Assembly: GCF_019059575.1 (NCBI RefSeq)
Contig: NW_024881845.1
Location: 186,001 to 250,000, forward strand
Source of the DNA: Amphibalanus amphitrite
Taxonomy: Eukaryota > Arthropoda > Thecostraca > Balanomorpha > Balanidae
DNA length: 64,000 nt
Direction: 5' to 3'
Shown here: one piece after another, positions 54,074-64,000 of the stretch
How positions within the stretch are numbered: the stretch's first letter is position 1
How the letters are laid out: every line of letters starts with the position of its first letter
The notes under the pieces: generated by a model
What the model was told of the DNA's origin: nothing
The model's database searches: none
The model's input: the letters and a program-made list of their open reading frames with translations, nothing else
Program-made: the position numbers and the translations under genes

Positions 54074-56094
54074 GAAGTAAGAAGATAAGGGGGCGCACCT
54101 GCAAAAGTAATGATGCCAAAATACACTATTCACACCAACACAGCATAATTCGCTGAAACAAACTCGAAATTTTCACGCCGCGCACCTGAAAAGCGCCGAA
54201 TTATGCATTCGCGCCACTACTGTAAACATTATTCAGCTGTTGATTTTGTTTTTCTTTCCTTTTTTGTACGAACCTAGCGGTGTTATTTTATTTGGCTTTA
54301 AATAACCAAAGTTTCCTGTGATATTTTCATACACAAAAGTTTAAAAATTAAAATAAATTGATTAAAAAAATAAACATTCAAACAAAACAAACCGAAAAAT
54401 TGTATGCAGCATCATCAGGCACATTATGTACCACGTGATCAATATGTCAACAACCTATAGATCGAGATTATCTCTTACCACCCACATGACGACGACTGCC
54501 TCGATGCTCGAAAATATTTGATTGTGTTGATCAAGTGTCGATTAGCGGGTCCAGTAAAGAGCGGGTCGTCTCACAGATTTCCACAAGACTTTTTCCTGTA
54601 AAAGTGCTATGCGGGCATAGCCAGGTGCATGGCAACTAGGCTGGTGCACTGCCTACTATGCCACTAATGCGTTGAGCAAACCAAAACAGACGTGGTCGTG
54701 AACTCTGCATAGAAACTTGGAGAACTTTTGAAGCTTTGAGAAGAAATATTTCAGAACTTGAACTTGAACTTTTGGTGGACGATGTGGGGCTGAGTGCGGT
54801 AAATCTATGATGCTAGTATTTCATGATCTGATGGGATATTGCCCACCCAATAAGAGTCTCATGCCTGGATTTTCAGCAGGCATCTGATGCTGGATGCACA
54901 TGCCACCCAATTTTGCCAGTTTCAAATTGATCTTGTCTTGGTAAACCAAATACCTCAGTTGTGTTAGTGGTGAAGTTACGGATACCTGATTGACATAATA
55001 ATCATCCATTAGACTGGTTAGAGATGAAGACCTAAAACATTCAGTGTAAGCTGCAATATTCACATGAAGTCAAATCTACAAGTCTCATAGACACCTGCAA
55101 AGTGCCTGTTCAACAATAGTCCATAAGATAAAGAAAAGAGAGCAGCCCTCCAGCTTCATCCTTCTCAGCTTCTGAAGAAGAGGTGGCTGCAATACCAATA
55201 TGGACCATGACTTATCAGGTAGGTGCTGGTGAAGTGCACATGATGCAAATTTCCATCAACATGCCCATGCTCATGCAAACAAACTTTTGTTTGTTGCCCA
55301 TCATCACATCATTACAATAAGCTTGTTAGCATCACTACCTACAAGTTACAACTACATTGGAACGTGTTCATTGTTCATCAGCATTTCTTCTTTTCAGCCC
55401 TGTCAGTATCTGTGATTATGGTGTCCTGACAATATTGTAACTGACAGAGATGCTTGTGTACTGAGTGGTTTACAAAGCAACATCTGCTGTTCTAACTTAT
55501 CAACATTGCATCAAATATGTTGTGAATTATAAGTACAGCTGTCATCAAGAGGTTTCCCCAGTGAGGTATAAACTTGAACTATCTTGAAACTTCCTTCATT
55601 CTAACTGAGCTTTTTTCTTCAGCTGTCTGATCTGTCCTAAGGTTGGTGTTTTCTCCATTTTCATCTGCATAGATTAGGGAACCCTTAGTATAGTTAAGGA
55701 CCTTTATTTTTATGTTGAAATGCACTTGTTATTCCCTCCCCATTTCTATCAATGATTTAGGTGCCTGGTTGTCTCTCTTTTTACATTCTGTTCTGATGCA
55801 CATTTTATTTCATAGACTTTGAGGCATGCTAGCCTTAGTATTTAGATAAACGCATTTAGTTGCAGTTTTGCAGTTGCAGGGCCACTCCCATTCATCATTT
55901 ACATAATTTTTGTTGCATCTATAAATGCATGTCATTTCAAACCTAACATCCAATAACTATCCCTTGAATTCAAGAAATAAATGAAATTTTAAGGTCATAT
56001 TTCATCTGACAATCAGCAATGATTATGCCTTTTGTTGTATAAGTCACTTCAAGCCCAGTGAGTCTGTAGGTACTCCTGTAAACTGACTCACTAA
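54074..56094. other. AT-rich intergenic DNA
   Basis: No ORF resembling a protein, no RNA gene and no recognised element. Confidence 0.5.
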
Positions 56095-58640
56095 GTGCCA
56101 ACGGTCCATAGTAAAAAACGTGACCGGTCCTCAGCTGGCCGCCGCGCGGTGCTGCCGCCTAGCGGTCGTCTCGCCAACTGTGAGCCTGCCGTCTGCTGGC
56201 GACATCTGCTATCAAGTGCGCCAGTCAGGCCGGCATATTTGATGCGCTTCCAAGCGGGCCGGGCCGCGCTGCGGCCGCTGCGAGCCGAGCCGAGGGCAGC
56301 AGCAGCGCGGCGGCCGTCGCCGCCCCCTCCTGAAATAGCGCGCCTGGGCGCCGGCCGCTGGCTGGCCCAGTGGACGGCCGGGCGCGGCGGTCAGCCGGCT
56401 CGTGTGTCGGGCCGACGGTGCGTCCGGGTCCGTCGGCGGTATTTTCAGAGAGGGCCGTCGTGCGAACCGCTGCGTGCCAGCCGCCGGTGCCGGCTGTCCC
56501 CGCGCCGGCACCGGCTGCAGTATTATGTTCTGGAGCGCGGCCAGAGACGGCCTGCAGTAACAGCGGCGGTGCCGTCTTCCACTGGCCGTCGCCAACCGCA
56601 GACCATTTCGGTGGCAAATGAGGACGTTCTTCTTAAGTCACAACAACTGTCCTCTCAGCTCGTGGTGCGACGGGTATTTGGGTCGAGTGTTTCAATATCG
56701 TAGTGTTTTTATATATTTCGGAGCTTGATAACAGATTGTAGCTAGAAATGCCAGAGCAAGGACTTTTGTCCACTTCGGTTGCAACTGCCAACTGCATTCT
56801 CAGGACTCGTGCCAACCACGCGCAAGTTGGTGTATAATTGAGCCGTGTCATGTTGAACCCGGCGTTTGCTGCCAGCCGCTGGCCGCCCGCCCTTTGGAGG
56901 GCCAGTCCAACAGTCTTCTCAAGTCCGCGGTATCGCTGATCTCTTTCTGAGTTATCGTATTTGCCTGAATCCTGCTTGCACATTGCATACACGCTTCTGG
57001 TGCAGATGCATCAGTCGCTAGATTTCCATTGGAGTGAAACTATCGGTAGCCATGGTCTCGATGTCGGCTGTCTGATCGTCCCTTGCTAGATTTTCGTGAT
57101 GGTGGCAGACGAACCACTGTATGGATGTCTGATCACAGTGCAGGCGGACGCCTTTCTTGGTATCTACTGCGCCACGGAGTATAAACGGTGTTCATTGACA
57201 AATTAAGGAAGTTTTGCAAATGTTATGATTATATTGATATTTAATGGGACGGATTTTGAGAAAAAGGATTAAAGAGGACCTAAGCGCGCTGTTGAAATGC
57301 GCGTCAGTGTGTGGCGCTTTAATCAAGCCACTTAAAACGCTAATTTAATTGTCGGCGTAGGTCGTTGTCACGGAAACCAATTGCGTAACAATTCCACTTA
57401 TATTGAATAAAGTTCGTTCCACATCTTCACACCCGCTGACTCTCACAGAAGAGATCTATTAACTAAGTGCCTCATCGCAAAACATCCCATCCGGCTGGCG
57501 TCGGTTTCGTGGAACGTGTCTCAGAAGTTGGCCGGTTCGCGGTCCGGATCCGGGCCGCTCTCTGCGCCGCTCTGGGTCGCTCTGGGTCGCTCTGACCGCG
57601 CAGAGGACTGCTGAACGAGCCGCCGCGCTGAGCTGCCACTCTGGCCACCAAAATAGAGCGCCGCGCCGGCCGGCGGGCTGCGGGGCTGTGTAGGATACTG
57701 GCCTGCGCGACCTGTCGGCAACTGTCCCCTCGCGTCCGGCTGGGGCGCGGAGGGGTGAGCCCCGCGGGGCTACCGTTCGCCAGCCGGTCAGCGATCTGTT
57801 TACCCCTCCGCGCGTCTGGTCAGCCCGGACGCGGCTCTGGCGCTTCTGGAAGCTTCCATAGTCCGGCGGGCGGTCCCTTTGAGCACAAATAGGCTCTGGG
57901 CGGCTGCTCCCGCGCTGCGACGAAGCTGCTCGCCGGCACGTCGCGTCGCGCCGCGCTGCCGACAGCAGTCTTTCCGTGATCCTTTAGGGAATAAAAGATG
58001 ATCTCAGCCATCATCCGTGCATGCATACTGTGCACTGCAGTGCACAGTGCATATGACAGCCTTCATCCCTGCCAACGGCAACCCTCGTCCTTGCATACGA
58101 TATCTCTGGCTGAAATGCGAGCTGCTGAATGCGCCCGAGCTTTATATAGCCAGCGTCTGGCCGTTCTGCATTCGTTTAGCATTCTGCCCGGGCCCCGTGA
58201 TTCGTTTAGCATTCTGCCCGGGCCCCGTGATACGGTCGATGGCCGTATTAGAGCACTGCTGCCTTCGACTGTCGGGGACGGCCAAGGCTGAGACGCTATT
58301 TTCGGACGTGCGTGCCGCCCGGGAAATGCCGTAATAGAATGCACGGGTCGGTTGACGGCACGCCGCTCTCAGTCAGCTGTTGCTCGGGGGAAGGGGTGCA
58401 GACGGGGAGGGGGGGGGGAGTGATTGGCGTGCCGGTACGCTACCAATCACTGCCTCCGATGTCCGTCGGTGGCGGCCGATTGGATTCGGAGCTGCCGCCA
58501 CTCCGGGGACCCGGTGACGAGATCCTGTCAACGAGGGAAGGCTGCCGGCTGAGGAGTTCGCAACTCATAAGAGCGTACCCGGTTTGGTGGTTTTATACGG
58601 CATCCAAAGGTGTCGTAGATAGTGAGGAACGGTGGTCGTA
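56095..58640. other. CpG-rich blocks, possible promoter region
   Basis: Strongly GC/CpG-rich at 56110-56600 and 57520-57970, with AT-rich DNA between. ORFs are open on both strands, as expected for such composition, and none resembles a known protein. A 30-bp tandem duplication lies at 58172-58231. These blocks could include the untranslated first exon and promoter of DCP1, but nothing in the sequence proves it. Confidence 0.35.
58172..58231. repeat. 30-bp tandem duplication
   Basis: 'cgtttagcattctgcccggg' plus 'ccccgtgatt' is repeated once, head to tail. Confidence 0.9.
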
Positions 58641-61600
58641 TTTGCTCCGCCCATGGATGACAATCATTGAAAATAATGACCCACTGCCCACTAGCAAGAC
58701 ACCACCCACGGCCTACCATCCACTTTCTGTCTACCACCGGCTATCTCCCACCGCCCAACTACCACCCACCGCCATCCATCACCCACCTCCCACTGTCTAC
58801 CACCCTCCGTCTACCAGCCGCCAACCGCCCACCATCTTCAGATGCCCTCAGACTGAGGATGATCCGACCTGGTCGATGGGTCAATCGGTGCCAATTTGCC
58901 TGTATCGAGTTGCGAACGTTTGCACTTTGGCACAACGGCCGGCCGCGAGGGCTGGCCGGTAAAAGGATGCTCGATTATTCAGTGCCGGTCGAACCAGGGT
59001 CGTGGGTCAGTGGGGAAGTTAGGGCAAGACAGATTCGTAGATCTCAGAGTTGGCGATGTGGATGGGAGTGTCAGATAGCGTATAGGCTTGTGTAGGTGGC
59101 GGCTGCCGATTGTCCCGAATTCTGCTTCAGGATGAGAAAATCAAATATAAAATAGTCATGTTCATGGATGCGTCGACTGAATGCTATTTCGATTCCATGA
59201 AATGGAACCGAAACTCTCGCATAACTCTCGGGCCCGGGACATGAATTCAAGTGTCAGCGGGTGTGCGGGGACAGCCAGTAGAAAGAGCTGTCAAAGTTGC
59301 TGATGAGGAGTTCCGGGACATGAGCTATGTGGCCTTTTGATGCAGAAATCCTCTGTATCTGTTATTTTTCAAAACATTAAATGCAGTTAGGACGGCCGTA
59401 AAGTAAGTTTCCGCCCTTCACTCCGCGCCATTGGAAGTGGCTGTGACGAACCTTCGCTTGCGTCGTCATTGTAACTTGGAACATTCGCGTTCTGCGTGTC
59501 ATCTTGACCGTGGTCTTGGCAATGAAATCGCGTTTATATGTATTGCATTCCTTTTTTATTGAAAGGCATAGCATTACATGCTCAAGACGATACCTTGATG
59601 CTGATTACAAGAAGGCTCCCATGCAAGTTATTTAACAGCCGTGGTTTGAACACCTGCACCGGGCGCATCAAGCGTGATGTGCGGCACAGCATAGATGCAG
59701 GCGCCGACCAGTAGTGCCATCTAGGGGCGGAGCTTGTAACTTGAACAACGGAATGGGCGACGCGCTCCTTTCTCATAGTGAGGTTGTTACGTTCGGTATT
59801 TCGGAACTAAAACCAAGCGATATGCGGCCGACTATCACTGATCAAAGTCTTCAAAGCTGTCGGTAACGCAGTGAAGATGCGTGGAAGACGATCGGAATTG
59901 CTTTCAAACGTAGCTTGTATGTTTGATGCGGGCGCTCTTAAGAACAGAATGGCGACCCCGATGCAGGAAATTATTGACTTGAATCAACCGCTCGATAGGG
60001 ATTTACCCCCATCAACGTAGCTACATTCTCAATGTGTATCACTTTAATTACAAGAACCCACGGGCCATTGTTCAAGAGTCTGACATTTAAATGACCCCAA
60101 CTTCCCGGACCGTTACTCAGCTCTGTCCAACCGTCCCTCATCCCTCCGTCGAGTATTGGCGTTTTCCCGAACACCTGTCAGTCTCAGCGCACCGTTCCGG
60201 GGCCGCTCAGGGCCGGCAGCGACGGGCTCGATCCGGTACGAGTCGTCTCGTGCGTCGTTCCCGACGTGAGGCGGCGCCTCCCTGTCGGCTCCGACGCCAC
60301 CGACGCTACCGTCGCCGCTCAGGTCAAGTCGCCTAAGGGGCTTGGTCGGCCGCCGCGGCGGCGGCGGCAGTCACGCGAGCGGCCGGATTGGCCGTTTCAG
60401 GAGCTCACTGTTGTCGCTCGCTGCTGTTGCTCGTTGCTGTTGCTCGCTGCTGTTGCTCGCCAGAGGTGTCCCACTGGCATTGAGACCAGGCGTGTCTGGT
60501 TGAACGGTTCATGCCGGTAACCCGAACCAATCACATACCGTCCACCCGCCGCCGGCGAGATAAGAGGACGTGGCGTTTCTACGGCCGAACTTAGTCATGT
60601 TATGATGTTCGGAAAGGGTTTATCGGCATGGATGCATTCCAGACGCTGGTTTCACCCGAAAATGGCCTGGAAGTTGATATTCTGAGGGTCTGCCGGCATC
60701 ATATTTGCCCAATCAGACTTGAATGATGGAATAATTTCCTTGGTTTTATTTGTTTTAATATCTTTTATTCAGCATCTGGTGGCTTCGCTTCAGCAGCTGA
60801 GTACCTACATGTCGGTTACGATCAGAACGGTTAATGGTTGGACTTATGTACCGAGTTTGTTTTTGGTCCTGAGGTACGAGGCTTGACATGTCGGTAGATG
60901 TTCTACTCTGAAAGATCTTCCTTCCTTCTGTCTTTTTCGTGTCGGAGCATACCCACCGCTGGCTCTTCGGAGTGCTACCCTGCGACGGCTGTGGAAGAAA
61001 CCAAATTACAAAAGCAAAATAAATAAATAAATAAACAAATACTGATCTATGCCGACACATCGCAGGCAGTGCGCCCGACGATGTACAGTTCATTGGGTGC
61101 TTGGAGCCAAGGACCTTTCTAAATGGGGTGGTGTAATGAGCACATACGCGCCGTGTTATTGGAAGAGTCGGCTAGTTAGAGGATGGCCCAACGGGATTTA
61201 CTCGGAGCTCAGGCAATCAAATCAAACAAGTGGTCGAATATGTGGTGAAACGTTTATGACAGATTCCACTTCGTTTTGTAACAATCGGACACGGCTGCTT
61301 TCAGCGATGGAGTCTGTTGAAGGCTGGATTGATATGGGAATTGATTTCGATGTTGTCGCTAATATTAGTCCGTGCTGCGACAAAATGGATCAGCGACTGA
61401 TGGCCGGCTCGTCATGCGACAGTGAATATATAGTTTAATTATTTGTGCAAACTCGGGCGTTGATTGAGAAGCGGCTTTATGGTAATGCATTCTGTTTTGA
61501 TGTTCCAGAGTTAGGTTAGACACCACTATTAAACGAGATTCACAGATAAATATTAATTATGGGATATTTAGCTGGAAGTTAGACGAGGTGCTCTAGTATT

Positions 61601-64000
61601 TCACCTATCCATCTCAGTCAGAACCAATCGGCTGTTGTGCATCGTATCATGCATAGCATCGACAATCAGGCAAATACATTTTGCATGTTAATTTGGATGA
61701 AAAAAAAAACAGATGCATGAAGGAACGGTCTAAATTATGCGTTTGTCGTGCGCTGGAACTCCGAAGTCCGGTCAATAGAGAAAGTCTAGCGCTGGCGGAA
61801 TGAGCCCATACCCACAATGAGCAAGGCTGGTCGTTGAATAGCGGTTTTGCTTGCTGGAATAGGTCATTTCTGTTGCACATTTTCAGTTATTACTCTGCGA
61901 AACGGCGGTCTTGTTCTTATGGAATCACTGGGAACCTCTCAACTTGCGTCACAAATCTGCTCATATTGTATTTCATTATCGTTAATTTCCAAGACATCTT
62001 CTCCATACAGTTGATGAGATATTACAGCGTGTGCATATTGCCCTTACATCATTTCATTAGGCTGGGAAGCCTTATTTTACGAAGAAAATTAATAAGGAAT
62101 GTTTTCACTATTCTTAGCAGATGGGCGGTGGTCTTCACTCTTCATGCAGTCTTGGCTCCCTAAAGTCGCAATCATCATCATGTTGAAGCGCCACTGCGGC
62201 TGAAGGTTAAGTAGCACCGCAGAAAATGATGACTATTGGCTTTGGATCTTATCACGATTTAAGGTGGCTGTGATCAACCTTGTTCATATGAAGCATATAC
62301 TTCGGCCAAAGACGATTTTAACTTCTCTTTTTCACTGGTTCCTTTTCGCCGGAATGGTATCTCACCCAACGGCAATTTGGACTGCAGACAGAGTCCTCTT
62401 AGGGATGCGCTCTTCGCTGGACTATGTCTGAAGCTGTTGCCCGTAATGTGAACTCTAAATATTTAATGCCTTCCAAGAATCACCCGTTGCTTCTAAACAC
62501 CACTCGTCTTCTACTGGGAGTGTAGAAAGTTTCACGCATCAACCTCTTCTGCACTAGTATCGGTGGATGCCCAAAGTCAAGACAGAGCTCTGGGTTTTCT
62601 GTCTAAGGGGCGGCCGTGCCGGCGGCGGCGGCCCGGCCCAGCCGACCCGTATCGATTGTGTGATGCGGTTTGCCGGGGGCGGCCCCGGGTCCGGGCGGGC
62701 CACCAGTCGATGTCTGGCCGTCCCACGACCGGTGTCCAGTCTCCCCGTCATGTTCCGTGTGCCTCGGCCGCCCGCGCGCTGCCATCCGGCCAATAAAGGT
62801 ACCGTACCGCCGTGCTCACCGCCGTGCCCGCGGCCGTAGCCATGTCTACGGCCGGCCCCGGCGACAGGGGCAGTCAGGGCTGTTTGTGCGGGGCTCGCTA
62901 TCGATGTGTGTGCCATCGGTGTGCGGTCACCGCTCGCGACCCCCACCTCCCCTGCCCTCACCCCACTGACTCGCCCAGGTGGTCGCTTCTTAGGTATGAG
63001 TCCAGGGAATGGGGAATGCCGCTGTGTTTTGTTCGGTGCACCGTTCGCGTTGTTCGCTGCGTGCTGACACGTCAGTATGCTCACGGTCCCTATGCATGCA
63101 CGAATGACGATGAAAGGCTGTTCAAATACGCCGGGCGTGCACCGCTGATAGTGTTTGTCTGGGTAATTCGTCAGCGATATGCACGTGCGATGGGCAGACA
63201 GGCAGCCATTTTGGTATCGCTCGGCTTGTTTCCTGGTCAATTTATCAGAAAGTCGGTCGGTATGTAGGCCTTGTCGCCCTGTCTTTCTGTTTGCCTTTCT
63301 CCTCATATTCCTCGGTCTATGAGCTATTCGTCTTCCGGCCTGACAATGCCCACTAATGTCTGTCTGCCTGCCTGTCCACCCATCTATCTGCTCTGTCTTG
63401 CTACCAAATTTGTCCTTTGGCTCCGCACACATTTGTCCTTGTTTTGAAGTAGATTGGTTCTTCCTTACCCCGCTCCAGTAGCAGGGTTGAGATGGCGTTC
63501 ACCACGACGGGGCTTTGCGTTTTAGTGCATGCTGTTTCTCCGGGCACCCTGCGAGGACATCCTGCAGGCTCTACTAGGTGTGTTTTATTGTCGATTGGTC
63601 ACTGTCTTTAACGCTGGTAAGTAGTGTCAATGGTTCGTTTACTCTTGTTGACTGTTGACCTTTATCCAGATACCCCGAGCATTAGAAGCCCGTGACGAGT
63701 TAATCCTCTTCTATCAAATTGCGCGCAGCCAATGGGGTACCGGTAGATTCCTTTTCAGCGTCCTAGCGAATATTGCTCTGTTCCTCTGGTGCGCACAACC
63801 TCTCTAGATTCCCTATACGACAAGTGTCTTGCTATTTAACTCCCCCACAGCATTGCGCTGTGTCTGGTCATCTCGTCCGCATCTCTCGTCTAGTACTGTA
63901 TTGCACCGCACCATAGCACCCAGTACCGTACCGTACCATTCCGTTCTGTACCGCATCACGTACCCCATGGTACCGCTCAGTACCCGGGCGGCGCCACGGC
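58641..64000. other. Right-hand intergenic region, no gene recognised
   Basis: CpG-rich segments occur at 60180-60400 and 62600-62990, a 'gctgttgctcg' repeat at 60412-60461, and 'gtacc' simple repeats at 63890-63990. Open frames such as those at 61049-61438 and 62554-63432 have no recognisable domain and look like chance. An unseen small exon cannot be excluded. Confidence 0.4.

Noticed and set aside
56095-56703. 202-codon plus-strand ORF as a gene
   Set aside because: It lies in a CpG-rich block with equally long ORFs on the other strand, Ala/Arg/Pro-rich composition and no recognisable motif.
61049-61438. 129-codon plus-strand ORF as a secreted protein
   Set aside because: No signal peptide and no recognised fold; evidence too weak to call.
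62554-63432. 292-codon minus-strand ORF as a gene
   Set aside because: Partly CpG-rich DNA, open in several frames, with no domain and no splice context; most likely chance.

Overview
The window is animal nuclear DNA, most likely from an arthropod and perhaps a crustacean. Its genes are split by GT-AG introns, it is rich in transposable elements, and it has no operons, bacterial genes or CRISPR. The two conserved genes were recognised from protein motifs. Splice sites were set by eye and checked by reading-frame phase. The species cannot be fixed from the sequence; a barnacle-like crustacean is only a guess.

Layout, left to right. (1) 1-545 is a satellite-like tandem/dispersed repeat. (2) 2171-14389, plus strand: the 3' part of a filamin gene (cheerio/FLN family). 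Fifteen core exons encode a hinge-like linker and immunoglobulin repeats matching vertebrate repeats 16-24, ending at a genuine stop. The actin-binding domain and repeats 1-15 must lie upstream of the window. A very large extra exon (3485-5954) sits inside repeat 16 and carries a frame break. (3) 15157-16301 is a long fold-back element. (4) 16942-18483, plus strand: an intronless, secreted, PAN-like plus trypsin-like serine protease. (5) 20125-51884, minus strand: the complete coding region of mRNA-decapping cofactor DCP1, nine coding exons encoding 443 residues, spread over almost 32 kb. Two of its introns (17 kb and 10 kb) have been filled by mobile DNA. (6) 52-64 kb: no gene recognised; two decayed 3' ends of CR1-like LINEs and several CpG-rich blocks.

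Mobile elements in the DCP1 introns are a 5'-truncated LINE with a perfect 15-bp target duplication (28981-31041), a structurally complete Gypsy-type LTR retrotransposon with apparently identical LTRs (33788-38470), a 3-kb element with about 50-bp terminal inverted repeats and no recognisable transposase (45890-48927), and an 862-bp TTAA-flanked MITE (49787-50648). A second MITE copy of exactly the same length lies in a filamin intron (12252-13113) in the opposite orientation.

Filamin cross-links actin and scaffolds receptors, DCP1 activates the decapping enzyme DCP2 in mRNA decay, and the protease acts outside the cell, so there is no evident pathway link between neighbours. The protease and DCP1 are convergent. 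The strongest leads are the filamin insert exon with its frame break, the non-basic activation site of the protease, the canonical -1 frameshift site in the Gypsy element, and the unassigned 3-kb inverted-repeat element.
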